Positions 52,384-61,768 are shown, counted from the first letter of the stretch. The stretch: DNA of 64,000 bases from Pseudonocardia parietis (GCF_017876315.1 NZ_JAGINU010000001.1:744001-808000); one strand, 5' to 3'. Numbers and translations are program-made. Notes: a model not told the origin generated them from the letters alone.

Positions 52384-53232
52384 ATGACCACGTACAAGAC
52401 GATCCGCTACGAGGAGCCCGAGGCCCGCATCGCCCGGATCGTCCTGGCCAGGCCCGAGACCCGCAACGCCCAGGACACGAGACTGCTCTACGAGCTCAAC
52501 GACGCGTTCGACCGCGCTGCGCAGGACGACGGCATCAGCGTCGTGATCCTGGCCGCCGAGGGCCCGCACTTCTCCTCCGGGCACGACCTGCGCGAGCCCG
52601 AGAAGTACGAGGTGATGGCCGAGCACCGCACCGTCGGCACCTGGTGCGGCTTCACCTGCGGTGGCGCCGAGGCGCAGATGGCCCGCGAGAAGGAGATCTA
52701 CCTCGGCTTCTCCGAGCGCTGGCGGAACATGCCCAAGCCCACCATCGCCGAGGTGCAAGGAAAGGTCGTCTCCGGCGGCCTTATGCTGGTGTGGCCGTGC
52801 GACCTCGTTGTCGCCTCGGAGGATGCCGTCTTCGCCGACAACACCGTCGCCATGGGCATCAGCGGCGCGGAGTTCTTCAACCACCCCTACGAGCTGGGCG
52901 TGCGCAAGGCCAAGGAGATGCTATTCACCTCCGACTCCGTCAGCGCTGCCGACGCGCACCGACTCGGGATGGTCAACCACATCGTGCCCCGTGCCGAACT
53001 CACCGAGTTCACCCTCGACCTCGCGCGCCGAATCGCCGAGCAGCCGCTGTTCGCCCTCAAGCTCGTCAAGGAAGCCGTCAACACCGCCCAGGACAACCAG
53101 GGACGTTCCAACGCGATGCAGACATCCTTCGCGCTCCACCAGCTTTGCCACAGTCACAACCAGCAGCTGCACGGGCGCCTGATCGACCCCTCCTTCCTCG
53201 CGCGGCAGAAGGAGATCGCGAGCCGCTGGTAG
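52384..53232 (+). CDS. Enoyl-CoA hydratase/isomerase family protein
   Basis: 282 residues. RIVLARPETRNAQDTRLLYEL and HFSSGHDLREPEK form the first oxyanion-hole region, GKVVSGGLMLVWPCDLVVASEDAVFAD the second. A roughly 35-residue insertion after GHDL (VGTWCGFTCGGAEAQMAREKEIYL) is longer than in housekeeping crotonases. It may hydrate, isomerise or hydrolyse an acyl-CoA made by the upstream synthetase. Gap of 160 bp from the VOC gene. Confidence 0.88.
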   Translation: MTTYKTIRYEEPEARIARIVLARPETRNAQDTRLLYELNDAFDRAAQDDGISVVILAAEGPHFSSGHDLREPEKYEVMAEHRTVGTWCGFTCGGAEAQMAREKEIYLGFSERWRNMPKPTIAEVQGKVVSGGLMLVWPCDLVVASEDAVFADNTVAMGISGAEFFNHPYELGVRKAKEMLFTSDSVSAADAHRLGMVNHIVPRAELTEFTLDLARRIAEQPLFALKLVKEAVNTAQDNQGRSNAMQTSFALHQLCHSHNQQLHGRLIDPSFLARQKEIASRW

Positions 53233-53405
53233 CACTGTCGCCACGTCTGCGGAGCGACGGGTACAGCCCGCTGTTTCGCGGATGTGCTCCCCGAAGGGCG
53301 CGACTTCGCCGCTCACCCCTGGGTGCCGGCGCGGGACAGCCAGGACACCGGAACAGGGCCGCGGATCCACGGTCAAACCCATCCCACCACTGCGAGGAAC
53401 AACCC

Positions 53406-53765
53406 GTGTCTGACGACCCTGCCCCCACGAAGATCGGCAACGTACTGCACCCGGTGGCGGATATCGCCGCCGCAGTCACCTTCTATACCCAGGCGTTCGG
53501 GCTCGACACCCGGTTCGTCGACGGTAACCGGTACGCCGCCCTCAACGCCGGCGGCATCACACTCGCGCTCGCCGGCCCCGCCGAGTACGTCACCTGCGGG
53601 ATGCCAGCGGCGTCGTTCAAGGTCCCTGACGTGCCCGCGGCACTGTCCGCGATCACCGCGGCCGGTGGGACCGTGGTCCGCGATCCCGAGCAGGGTCCGC
53701 ACGAGGTGCGCGCGGTGGCGAAGGATCCATGGGGGAACACTGTCGTGGTCTACGGGCCACGGTGA
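53406..53765 (+). CDS. Small VOC/glyoxalase-fold protein
   Basis: 119 residues from GTG 53406 with GAGGAA upstream. NVLHPVADIAAAVTFYTQAFGLDTRFVDGNRYAALNAGGITLAL and VAKDPWGNTVVVYGPR are typical of one-domain VOC proteins. The usual C-terminal Glu ligand is Val (NTVVVYG), so metal binding is doubtful and a binding or accessory role is possible. Confidence 0.8.
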   Translation: MSDDPAPTKIGNVLHPVADIAAAVTFYTQAFGLDTRFVDGNRYAALNAGGITLALAGPAEYVTCGMPAASFKVPDVPAALSAITAAGGTVVRDPEQGPHEVRAVAKDPWGNTVVVYGPR

Positions 53766-53871
53766 ACAGGCCGAGAAGTTGCAGCCGGAACACCACGCTG
53801 GCGAGGCGGGTCCACGTGGAGGCCCGTGCCGGTCGTCGGTGAAGATGGGGCTGCGGTTGCTCGGGCCGGAA

Positions 53872-54924
53872 TCAGGGTCGCAGGCCGGCGAAGGAGCCCG
53901 GCCCTCGCCGCTGACGGAGAGTCTCGGACGGCAGGACGCCGTACTTCTGCCGGTAGGACTCACTGAAGCGGCTCAGATGCGTGAAACCCCACCGGCGCGC
54001 CGTGCTGGTGATCGTCGTCTCCGCCGGATCCCCGTTGATCAGGTCGTCGTGCACCCTGGCGAGCCGGACCTCCTTCAGATACGCCATCGGAGAGACGCCG
54101 AGGTGCTTCCGGAAGCCGTGCTCGATCGCGCGCACGCTCACGGACGCAGCTCGGGCGATGTCCGACACCGTGCGCACGCGCGAAGGGTCGGTCTCCACGT
54201 AGTCGAGTGCGCGCCTGACCGCGGAGGAGGAGACGGCAGGGGCCGGTTCGTGGAGCTGCTCGGAGTATTCATGTGACTGGGTGGTGAGCAACGACGTGAT
54301 CAACAACTGCGAGAGCCTGGCGGCGAGGCTGCTCTCGTGTGACATGCCGTCAGGTCGCTCGAGTTCCGATTCGATGAGATCCACGGTCCGGAGAAATGTG
54401 GAACCCCGCCCGTGGGTGCTGACCTTGCCGAACTCGAAGTCGACCGGGCTGGCGATCGGCCGTCCGAGCAGCGTCGACAGGTCGCCCTCCAGATCGCCCC
54501 GGCTGATGCGGATCCCCACCACGCAGGAATCGGGGCTCCACTCTCGGAAGCCGAAGGGCTTGGTGGGAGGGACGACTGCGACGCGATCGGAGGTGAGGAC
54601 GACCGATTCCGCACCACACGACATCGTCAGGTGGCCCCGCACGGAGAAGCACACGATGTAGGACGTCCGCGGTGGCGGCGCCGAGATGTCGACGTCGGTC
54701 CCGAACGTCGTGTAGCCGATGTTGATCTGCGACGAGCTCGCCACCCGGTGCAGGAAGTTGAAGCCTCGACCGACTCGTCCGGCGGTCCGGATAGAGTGGT
54801 CGGCATACGAATGTGTCAACACGTCACGCGCCTCGTCCACGTCGCTCGTCGCGAAGGACTTCGCCGAGAAGGCTGAGCGCGGGCGCCACGCAGGGCGGAC
54901 GCGGGAGTCCTGGATCGTCCACAT
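53872..54924 (-). CDS. AraC-family transcriptional regulator
   Basis: 350 residues. The N-terminal half resembles the AraC-binding-like domain (FNFLHRVASSSQINIGYTTFGTDVDI...YIVCFSVRGHLTM). The C-terminal double HTH has RTVSDIARAASVSVRAIEHGFRKHLGVSPMAYLKEVRLARVHDDLI and ARRWGFTHLSRFSESYRQKYGVLPSETL. It likely activates nearby catabolic genes. It is convergent with the VOC gene. Confidence 0.9.
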   Translation of the reverse strand: MWTIQDSRVRPAWRPRSAFSAKSFATSDVDEARDVLTHSYADHSIRTAGRVGRGFNFLHRVASSSQINIGYTTFGTDVDISAPPPRTSYIVCFSVRGHLTMSCGAESVVLTSDRVAVVPPTKPFGFREWSPDSCVVGIRISRGDLEGDLSTLLGRPIASPVDFEFGKVSTHGRGSTFLRTVDLIESELERPDGMSHESSLAARLSQLLITSLLTTQSHEYSEQLHEPAPAVSSSAVRRALDYVETDPSRVRTVSDIARAASVSVRAIEHGFRKHLGVSPMAYLKEVRLARVHDDLINGDPAETTITSTARRWGFTHLSRFSESYRQKYGVLPSETLRQRRGPGSFAGLRP

Positions 54925-55272
54925 CGTCGTGAGACGCCTCTCGTTGCACAGTGCGAGGTCAGGCGGTGTGACCGGCGGGTCCGTAGACCACCATCCCGAA
55001 GCCCTGGGGCCGAAGACAACTGGCGCATCGCGTCGTCGGGTTGCTGGCGTTGTACGGCTCGCCCCCTACGTGGGGGTGAGATTCAGGGCCCCGAGAACCT
55101 CGGCGTAGCCCAGCAGGTCCTCGCGCGGGGTGGCGCTCCTGTCGACATCCTCGCCGGCAGGAGCGCCTGATCAGGCGCGGGGCGGGTCCACCACGGGCCC
55201 GTAGCCCCAACCCACCACCGCCGCGCAGGAGGCAGCCGAGTTTCCGGAGCCCCGGCCGATTGCCGGGAGGAG
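54925..55272. other. Intergenic stretch with nested palindromes
   Basis: 348 bp between the AraC gene and the end of the minus-strand LLM gene. No gene supported. A minus-strand open frame crosses it but is the antisense continuation of the LLM gene. The palindromes are listed separately. Confidence 0.6.
55132..55178. other. Nested inverted repeats downstream of the LLM gene
   Basis: GGCGCTCCTG (55132-55141) pairs with CAGGAGCGCC (55158-55167). GCGCCTGATCAGGCGC at 55163-55178 is a perfect palindrome sharing that arm. Alternative hairpins are possible, fitting a terminator for the minus-strand operon or an operator for the AraC gene. Confidence 0.5.
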
Positions 55273-56346
55273 TTACGCGCGGGCGAGGATTGAGGTTCCG
55301 ATGTCGGCGATGTCCCGTTCGGCGGTGAACGGGTTGGACAGGAACGTGCTCACCATGTCCACTCCCGCCTCGACCATGGCCTGGGTCTTCTCCCAGATCT
55401 CGTCGGGGGAGCCGTAGAGGCACCAGTAGTCGCACAGCTGTTTGGTGATCAGCGGCCGGTGCGAGTCGTCGAGCCCCTTCTGGTACTTCGACCAGGTGTC
55501 GAGGTAGTGCGGCTGCTCGGTGGCGTTCGGGTCGCCCAGGTAGGCGGTGGCCGCGGCCGCGCTGGCCTCGACGATCGAAGGGTCGAGCTCGGCGGCGTGC
55601 GCGCGCATGAACCCGATGTTGGTCACGCAGGAGCTGATCGGGCCGGAGGCGAAGCCGTGGTCGACGCCGTCCTCCCAGGTCTCGCCGTTGCGCAGCTGGT
55701 AGAACCAGCTCACCGCGACGAGCTTGACCGAACCGGGCGGCCGGCCGGCGTCGGCGACCGCCTTGTCCAGCTCCCGGCGGACCAGTTTGATCATCTCGGG
55801 GTCCGGCCCGAGGCAGTAGGCCACGTAGTCCGCGTAGCGGGCGGCGACCTTGATGCCGCGCGGGCCACCGGCGGCCATCCACACGGGAACCGGCTCGTCG
55901 AGGTTGTACCAGCTGCCGTCCTTGTCGAGGAACTCCAGCTCGCGCTCCTTGCCCCGCCACTTCTCGGTGACCCGCTCGCCCGCGAGCAGGCCGGTGGTGA
56001 CCCGGAGCGCGTCGTCGAGCTGGGCGATGCTCGCCGGGCTGTGGCCCATGGATCGCAGCGCGTTGTTCGCCGTGCCGATGCCGAGGAAGGTGCGGCCGGG
56101 GGCGAGGGCGTTGAGCGTGGCGTGCGAGTTGGCGGTGACGGCGGGGATACGGGTCAGCGGGTTGGTGACCCAGGTGCCCAGGTTGATCGTGGACGTCTCC
56201 CGGGCGGCGAGCGCCAGGTACTGGTAGGGGTCGCTGAACAGCAGCGGCCCCTCGCCGACGCCGAAGTGGGTGACCCCGGTGTCCTCGGCCTGCTTGACGA
56301 TGCCGACCTGGTCGATCTTGGCGCATGCGCCGATGAAGAACTCCAT
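55273..56346 (-). CDS. LLM-class flavin-dependent oxidoreductase
   Basis: 357 residues from ATG 56346 (MEFFIGACAKIDQVGIVKQAEDTGVTHFGVGEGPLLFSDPYQYLALAA) with AAAGGAG upstream. LNALAPGRTFLGIGTANNALRSMG and VPVWMAAGGPRGIKVAARYADYV are the luciferase-like flavin or F420 sites. It resembles the F420/FMN-dependent 5,10-methylenetetrahydromethanopterin-reductase-like branch more than the EHHF group. Last gene of the minus operon with the HpaB pair. Confidence 0.87.
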   Translation of the reverse strand: MEFFIGACAKIDQVGIVKQAEDTGVTHFGVGEGPLLFSDPYQYLALAARETSTINLGTWVTNPLTRIPAVTANSHATLNALAPGRTFLGIGTANNALRSMGHSPASIAQLDDALRVTTGLLAGERVTEKWRGKERELEFLDKDGSWYNLDEPVPVWMAAGGPRGIKVAARYADYVAYCLGPDPEMIKLVRRELDKAVADAGRPPGSVKLVAVSWFYQLRNGETWEDGVDHGFASGPISSCVTNIGFMRAHAAELDPSIVEASAAAATAYLGDPNATEQPHYLDTWSKYQKGLDDSHRPLITKQLCDYWCLYGSPDEIWEKTQAMVEAGVDMVSTFLSNPFTAERDIADIGTSILARA

Positions 56347-56383
56347 CAACTGCTCCTTTGCAGTAGAGAGGCGTGCGAGCGGC

Positions 56384-56926
56384 TCACCACGGGGCGGAGA
56401 GCAGCCATTCCTGTGGGGCGGACGCGGCGGCGCGTTCCCAGTCGGGGCCGGGGACGTCGAGGAACGCCCCCTGGGCGTAGAGCAGCGGCTCGCCCGCGTG
56501 CACCACCACCGCGTCGACCAGGCCGAGGACGATCACGTGGTCCCCGCCGTCACGGATCTCGTACAGCGCGCAGTCGAGGTGGGCGATCGCGCCGTCGAGG
56601 TGCGGACCGTAGCGGCCGGAGGAGTGGGCGACGCCCGCGAACCGGTCCGCCGGCCGCGCGAAGTCCCGGGCGAGAACCCCCTGGTCCGAGGCGAGGATGC
56701 TGACACCGAAACCCGGCGCCGACGTCAGCGCGCGGTGCATCGACCGGTCCCGGCCGAGGCAGGCGAGCACCAGCGGCGGGTCGAGCGACAGCGAGCAGAA
56801 GGCGCTCACCGTGCAGCCGACCGGTCCGGCGGTGGTGGTCGTCGTGATCACGGTGACGCCGGTGGCGAACTGGCCGAGCGCGTGGCGGAAGCGGCCGGGC
56901 TCCACCGCCCGCCGTGCCGCCGTCAC
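56384..56926 (-). CDS. Flavin reductase, partner of the second HpaB enzyme
   Basis: 180 residues from GTG 56926 (VTAARRAVEPGRFRHALGQFATGVTVITTTTTAGPVGCTVSAFCSLSLDPPLVLACLGRDRS). The conserved FATGVTV and SLDPPLVL blocks bind FMN/FAD; GGDHVIVLGLV is the end of the domain. Its start overlaps the HpaB stop (GTGA), so the two-component hydroxylase is made together. It may also serve the LLM monooxygenases. Confidence 0.9.
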   Translation of the reverse strand: MTAARRAVEPGRFRHALGQFATGVTVITTTTTAGPVGCTVSAFCSLSLDPPLVLACLGRDRSMHRALTSAPGFGVSILASDQGVLARDFARPADRFAGVAHSSGRYGPHLDGAIAHLDCALYEIRDGGDHVIVLGLVDAVVVHAGEPLLYAQGAFLDVPGPDWERAAASAPQEWLLSAPW

Positions 56927-58389
56927 GGTGCCGGGGTGTCGGGATCGCCGGCGAGCGCCAGCGCGCGGTCGACCAGACGGAAGCACTCGGACTTGTCGTA
57001 GGCCACGTAGTTCATGGCGAGGATGCGCACCGGGTCGCCGGCGTAGTAGCGCTCGTACTGCACGGCGCGCTGTCCGAACGCGTCGCCGCACAGGTCCCAG
57101 GCCAGCTTGTAGAGCCGAATCCGGTCCACGGCCGACATCTCGGCGCCGCGGTAGTAGCGCGCGATGTCGTCGGCGATCGGCGAGCCGAAGTCCTCGGCCG
57201 AGGGCATCATCAGCAGTCCGCCCGCGCCGAGGGTCTGCAGCACCTCGACCAGTTTGGGGTACTGCGTGGCCAGCACCACCCGCAGCGTCTGCAGGGCGTT
57301 GAACCGGGGTCGGACCGTGCCGGTCGCGGTGGTCTCGTACTCGGCCTCGGCCGCGACGAGCAGCGCGTGCGCCTGCTCGACGGCGGCGATGCACTCGCCG
57401 AGCTTCTGCTGCACGTGCAGGAAGCCGTCGATCTTCACCGACTGGCTGAGCTTCATCGCCAGCCCGGTGACGAACTGCAGCTTGACCAGGCCGCGGACGC
57501 CGGTCTGGTGCGCGGTGTGCTGGCGCAGGTCGGTCTCGGCGTAGAGGGCGTTGGCCAGTTCCACGTCGCCGTGCAGGAACACCCGGTCCCACGGCACCAG
57601 CACGTCGTCGAACACGACGAGGCAGTCCGCCTCCTCGAAGTGCGAGGACAGCGGGTGGTCGAACGGGTGCCGGGTGCCGTCGTCGAAGGGGGCGCGGGAG
57701 ATCAGCCGCAGGCCCGGGGTGTCGATCGGGATCGCGAAGCAGGCGGCGTGGCGCTCGTCGCCGGGGCGCAGGCCGGGCAGGCTGTAGATGATCAGCTCGT
57801 CGGCCATCGGGGCGAGCGTGGCCAGCATCCGGGCACCGCGGACGACCAGCCCCTCGGCGGTCTCGGACACCACGCCCATGTGCAGGAACTGCTCCTGCTG
57901 CTCCGACGCGCCCTTCGACCGGTCGGTCTGCGGGGTGATCAGCGCGTGGGTGAGGAACAGGTCGTTGTCGCGGACGTAGGAGTAGTAGCGCGCGATGTTG
58001 TCCGCGTACCGCTGCCCGAGCCTGGCGAACACCCCGGGGGACTCGGTGAACGCCATCAGCGTGGTGTTCAGGAAGTCCGGCGAGCGACCCATCAGGCCCA
58101 GCGTCGGTTCGGCCCACGCCCGGTACGCGGCCCGCCTCGCGGCCAGATCCTCCGGGGTGCGGCACGGGAGGAACGCGCGTCCGACCCGGGCCCCGTCGGG
58201 ACCCGGCGCGGTGAGCACCGGGGCGAGCTCGGGATCGTGTTGCAGGTCGTAGAGCCGGGCGATCTGCTCGATCGGCCGACGCAGGGCGGGATGGGTGGTG
58301 ACGTCGTCGACGCGCTCGCCGCGGAGCCACACCTCGCGGGGGTGTTTCTGCAGGTTCTCGACGTACTGCGCACCGGTACGGACGGGCAT
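56923..58389 (-). CDS. Second HpaB-family aromatic hydroxylase
   Basis: 488 residues from ATG 58389 (MPVRTGAQYVENLQKHPREVWLRGERVDDVTTHPAL). LMGRSPDFLNTTLMAF, TPQTDRSKG, FDDVLVPWDRVFLHGD and FQ/YERYYAGDPVRI-type blocks mark the 4-hydroxyphenylacetate/phenol hydroxylase group. It lacks about 35 residues relative to the copy in the tRNA element and is clearly divergent from it, so recent duplication is unlikely. First gene of the minus operon. Confidence 0.9.
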   Translation of the reverse strand: MPVRTGAQYVENLQKHPREVWLRGERVDDVTTHPALRRPIEQIARLYDLQHDPELAPVLTAPGPDGARVGRAFLPCRTPEDLAARRAAYRAWAEPTLGLMGRSPDFLNTTLMAFTESPGVFARLGQRYADNIARYYSYVRDNDLFLTHALITPQTDRSKGASEQQEQFLHMGVVSETAEGLVVRGARMLATLAPMADELIIYSLPGLRPGDERHAACFAIPIDTPGLRLISRAPFDDGTRHPFDHPLSSHFEEADCLVVFDDVLVPWDRVFLHGDVELANALYAETDLRQHTAHQTGVRGLVKLQFVTGLAMKLSQSVKIDGFLHVQQKLGECIAAVEQAHALLVAAEAEYETTATGTVRPRFNALQTLRVVLATQYPKLVEVLQTLGAGGLLMMPSAEDFGSPIADDIARYYRGAEMSAVDRIRLYKLAWDLCGDAFGQRAVQYERYYAGDPVRILAMNYVAYDKSECFRLVDRALALAGDPDTPAP

Positions 58390-58413
58390 CGACGGTCCCT
58401 TCTCAACAACTGG

Positions 58414-58555
58414 AATGCTAGCGTGCCTGTGCACGCTAACCGGAGGCGCAGGTCACAGCAAGCGTCCCCCGGTCTCGACGTCGGCCCGGCCGTCACGCGA
58501 CCGGGTCGCTCCCTTGACAGTGATCAAGGACATGTGTTGCATGCTTGCATGCTAG
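58414..58555. promoter_or_regulatory. Divergent control region with AATGCTAG-type motifs and a promoter
   Basis: AATGCTAG at 58414-58421 overlaps a perfect inverted repeat (TAGCGTGC and GCACGCTA, 58419-58438). A CATGCTAG at 58548-58555 follows a TTGACA at 58514-58519, about where the -10 and start of the plus-strand LLM transcript would be. The same AATGCTAG stands before the dioxygenase gene at 61779. Probably operators of the nearby GntR protein. Confidence 0.6.
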
Positions 58556-58597
58556 GAGGCCAGCAGGGTCTCTGCGATCTACGGAGGATTCTCAACG

Positions 58598-59869
58598 ATG
58601 AGATTGGGAACGTTCCTGCTGCCCAGTGCAGCGGCGACCCCGGAGCAGTACCGGCAGGGCTTCGCTGGGGCGAACCCGAACTTCTACCAACGGACGCTCT
58701 TCGAGAACGCCGCTGTGCTGCGTCAGATCGACGATCTGGGCTTCGACTTCGCGGCGTTCTCCGAGCACCACTTCCATCTCGAGGGCCTCGAGATCTCGAA
58801 CAACCCGATCCTGCTCGGCTCCTGGGCCGCGGGGATCACGAAGAAGCTGCGCCTCGGGCAGATGGCGACCGTGCTGCCGGCGCGCAACCCGATCCTGGTG
58901 GCCGAGGACCTGGCCATGCTCGACCACTTCAGCGGTGGCCGGATGATCGCCGGGTTCGCCCGCGGCTACCAGAGCCGCCACGTCACCACGATCGGCCAGA
59001 AGAACGGCGCCGTCGCCACCTACGCGACCGACCCGGACTACGCCGAGCACGATGCGGTCAACCGCGAGCTGTTCGAGGAGGCCTACCAGGTGGTGCGCGG
59101 CCTCTGGGCGAACCGCGAGTTCGCCTACCAGGGCAAGCACTGGCAGGTCCCGCCGCCCGGGATCACCTGGGACCACCCCGGGACGCGGGAGATGGCGCCG
59201 TCCACCGTGAGCGCCGACGGCGCCGTGGAGAAGATCGGCATCGCCCCAAACACCCTGCAGGACCCGTCCACGATCGAGCTGATGGTGCCCTTCACGCTCA
59301 GCTCCAATACCATCCGCTGGGCCGCTCGCGAGGGCGGCTGGCCGATCATCTTCTCCCCGATCGAGGAGACGGTGAAGGCCTGCCTGGACGCCTACCACGA
59401 GGAAGCGAAGCTGCGTGACCCGTCGATCGGGTGGGGCCGCAACGTCGGGCACTTCCGCGAGATCGTCGTGGCCGACACCGACGAGGAGGCCTTCGCGATC
59501 GGATCTGACGCGCTCGGCTTCATCTGGCCGGCCTGGCACGACCACTTCGGGTTCAACGAGGCCCTGCGCTACCCCGGCGAGGAGGGGCCAATCCCGAACA
59601 ACTACCAGAGCATGGTCGACCGCGGGTACTCCATCGCAGGCACTGTCGACACCGTGGCCCGCAAGCTGGAGAAAGAGATCGAGAAGTTCGGCATCGAGCT
59701 GCTCGTGCTGTGGATGGGCCTCGGCCCCGCGCCGATCGACAAGATGCTGCGCAGCAACGAGCTGCTGGTCGAACAGGTCCTGCCGAAGATCGGCATCAAG
59801 CTTGACCGGTTCGAGCCGACCCTGCGCCCGGAGTTCAACACACCCGCCTGGAACGCCCCCACCCGCTGA
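58598..59869 (+). CDS. LLM-class flavin-dependent monooxygenase
   Basis: 423 residues, longer than most LLM proteins. MRLGTFLLPSAAATPEQYRQGFAGANPNFYQRTLFENAAVLRQIDDLGFDFAAFSEHHFHLEG starts it; ILVAEDLAMLDHFSGGRMIAGFARGYQSRHV is the flavin site. The ~50-residue insert with KNGAVATYATDPDYAEHDAVNRE distinguishes a subgroup of long EHHF-type monooxygenases. GGAGG is ten bases before the ATG. Divergent from the HpaB operon, under the shared control region. Reduced flavin may come from the divergent reductase. Confidence 0.88.
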   Translation: MRLGTFLLPSAAATPEQYRQGFAGANPNFYQRTLFENAAVLRQIDDLGFDFAAFSEHHFHLEGLEISNNPILLGSWAAGITKKLRLGQMATVLPARNPILVAEDLAMLDHFSGGRMIAGFARGYQSRHVTTIGQKNGAVATYATDPDYAEHDAVNRELFEEAYQVVRGLWANREFAYQGKHWQVPPPGITWDHPGTREMAPSTVSADGAVEKIGIAPNTLQDPSTIELMVPFTLSSNTIRWAAREGGWPIIFSPIEETVKACLDAYHEEAKLRDPSIGWGRNVGHFREIVVADTDEEAFAIGSDALGFIWPAWHDHFGFNEALRYPGEEGPIPNNYQSMVDRGYSIAGTVDTVARKLEKEIEKFGIELLVLWMGLGPAPIDKMLRSNELLVEQVLPKIGIKLDRFEPTLRPEFNTPAWNAPTR

Positions 59870-59993
59870 GACCGTTTCTCCGAGCCTGAGGTCTGTCGTC
59901 AACTCAACAAATGCAGGGGAGCGTTGACATCTTCATCACCCGCGCGGACGTCTACTGCGGAGAGGCCGTGTCCATCTGCAAAGGGGATCGAGC

Positions 59994-60857
59994 TTGACTG
60001 GCGCCGCGGCGGTGCGGATCGGGATCGGGCTGCCTGCGGCGGTCCCGGGGGTCCGGCCCGACCAGCTCGTGGAGTGGGCCCGGCGGTCCGACGCCGCCGG
60101 GTTCTCCTCGCTGGCGACCCTCGATCGGCTTGTCCATGACGGGCTCGAGCCGCTCGTCACGCTCGGGGCGGCCGCGGCGGTCACCGGGCGGATCGGGCTG
60201 GGCAGCTACGTGCTGCTGGCGCCGACCAGGGGTCCGTCGGCGCTGCTGGCCCGCCAGGCCGCGACGCTCGATCGGCTCTCCGGTGGCCGGTTCACCCTCG
60301 GTCTTGGCGTCGGCGCGCGGCAGGACGACTACCGGGCCACCAATACGGAGTTCCGCACCCGGGGGCGACGGCTGGACACGATGCTCGACGAGCTGCAGGC
60401 GATCTGGGGCGCGCCCGGGCCGGAGTGGGTTGGCCCCGCACCATTGAGTGGCCGTCCACGGATCGTGCTGGGCGGGCGGTCGGCTGCCGCGCTGGAACGG
60501 GCCGCCCGTGCAGGCGACGGCTGGGTCTCCGGCAGCACCGGGTTCTTCGCTGAGGGTGCGGCCGCGGTGCGGGCAGCCTGGCGGCGGCACGGGCGCGAGG
60601 GTGCCCCGCAGCTGCAGGCGGTGGCGTACTTCTCCCTCGGGGCGGCTGCGGCGCGGCACGCCCGGGAGTACCTGACGAGCTACTACGGGTTCGTCGGCGC
60701 CGGGGCCGCCGTGGTCGCCGACTCCGCGTTGACCACCCCCGCCGCGGTACGCGGGGTTGCCGAAGAGATGGGGCGTGCGGGTTGCGACGAGCTACTGCTG
60801 TTCCCGTGCCGGCCCGAGCCCGAGCAGGTGGACCTCCTGGCGGCGGCCCTAATGTGA
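59994..60857 (+). CDS. LLM-class flavin/F420-dependent oxidoreductase, short form
   Basis: 287 residues, apparently from TTG 59994 with AAGGGG eight bases upstream; no ATG or GTG fits in frame before the domain. AVRIGIGLPAAVPGVRPDQLVEWARRSDAAGFSSLATLDR and LLARQAATLDRLSGGRFTLGLGVGARQDDYRATN are the luciferase-like core. Shorter members of this type are often F420-dependent. Substrate unknown; 124 bp after the long LLM gene. Confidence 0.82.
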   Translation: MTGAAAVRIGIGLPAAVPGVRPDQLVEWARRSDAAGFSSLATLDRLVHDGLEPLVTLGAAAAVTGRIGLGSYVLLAPTRGPSALLARQAATLDRLSGGRFTLGLGVGARQDDYRATNTEFRTRGRRLDTMLDELQAIWGAPGPEWVGPAPLSGRPRIVLGGRSAAALERAARAGDGWVSGSTGFFAEGAAAVRAAWRRHGREGAPQLQAVAYFSLGAAAARHAREYLTSYYGFVGAGAAVVADSALTTPAAVRGVAEEMGRAGCDELLLFPCRPEPEQVDLLAAALM

Positions 60858-60921
60858 GCGCCCCCGGCGTGAGGCCTGGCTTGAGAGCCCCGCCAAGGGG
60901 GCTCCCAGGGCAGGACTTCGG

Positions 60922-61677
60922 TCAGGCGGGACGGGCGCCGTTGGGGGTCTTCTTGTCTACAGCGCTCGGCCCGGCCTCCAGGCGGATGATGTCGACGGTG
61001 CCTGAGATGTGGCGCTCGATCTCGCGCCGCGCCGCTGCGCCGTCGTGGCTCCGCAGCGCCGCGATGATCCGCTCGTGATCAGCGTGGCGGCCGTCGAGGG
61101 CGTCGGACAGCGGAGTGTGGGTGCCGGTCGTGTTGATCAGAAAGTCGCTGAGGTCAAACATCCGCTCGCAGGTAGCCGCCATGATCGTGGACCGGGACAT
61201 CTCGTGCACGATTGCGTGGAACTGCCGGTTGTGCACCCGGTAGCCGTGGCTGCGACGGTCGGCGTCGGCCTCGCCGCGCAGGTCGGCAATCAGGGACTCA
61301 ACCTGCTCGAGCTGCTGCAACTGGGCCTCGGTGCGCCGGTCGGCCGCTACCTCAGCGAGGATGCCCTCCATGCCGGCGAAGAACCGAAAGAAGTCCACGA
61401 CCTCCTGGGGCGAGTAGCGGCAGACCTCGCAACCGACCTGCGGGATGATGTCGACCAGGCCCTCGCCGGACAGCCGGCGCAGAGCCTCCATCACGGGCTG
61501 CTTGCTCACCTGGAACTGACTCTTGAGCGCCTCGACCTGCAGCCGCTGGCCTGCGGCGTAGGTGCCCTCGAGTAGCTGTTCCTTGATCTGCACATAGATC
61601 ATCGAGCCGAGTCGCACGGACGACGAACGCGCGTCGCCCAGTCCGGGCCGGAGCTCGAAGCCACCGGTCATCGTCAT
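60922..61677 (-). CDS. GntR-family regulator, FCD subfamily
   Basis: 251 residues from ATG 61677. The HTH (IYVQIKEQLLEGTYAAGQRLQVEALKSQFQVSKQPVMEALRRLSGEGLVDIIPQVGCEV) has KQPVMEA instead of TPVREA. The FCD domain has HNRQFHAIVHEM and RHADHERIIAAL as ligand/metal histidines. Divergent from the dioxygenase gene, with which it shares a 119-bp region holding AATGCTAG. It probably represses the mhpB-type operon and perhaps the units at 58390-58598. Confidence 0.88.
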   Translation of the reverse strand: MTMTGGFELRPGLGDARSSSVRLGSMIYVQIKEQLLEGTYAAGQRLQVEALKSQFQVSKQPVMEALRRLSGEGLVDIIPQVGCEVCRYSPQEVVDFFRFFAGMEGILAEVAADRRTEAQLQQLEQVESLIADLRGEADADRRSHGYRVHNRQFHAIVHEMSRSTIMAATCERMFDLSDFLINTTGTHTPLSDALDGRHADHERIIAALRSHDGAAARREIERHISGTVDIIRLEAGPSAVDKKTPNGARPA

Positions 61678-61768
61678 CCATCGAGCGTAACGGAGAGACG
61701 GTCCCGCTCCGCCCGCCGCGCGGACGGACAAGGTCTTGCCCGCTCTTCGCGACGACCTCTACGATCCT

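Noticed and set aside
54959..56326. Minus-strand 455-codon frame over the LLM gene
   Set aside because: It is an alternative frame of the same strand; the real frame (55273-56346) carries the luciferase-like motifs and a good ribosome site.
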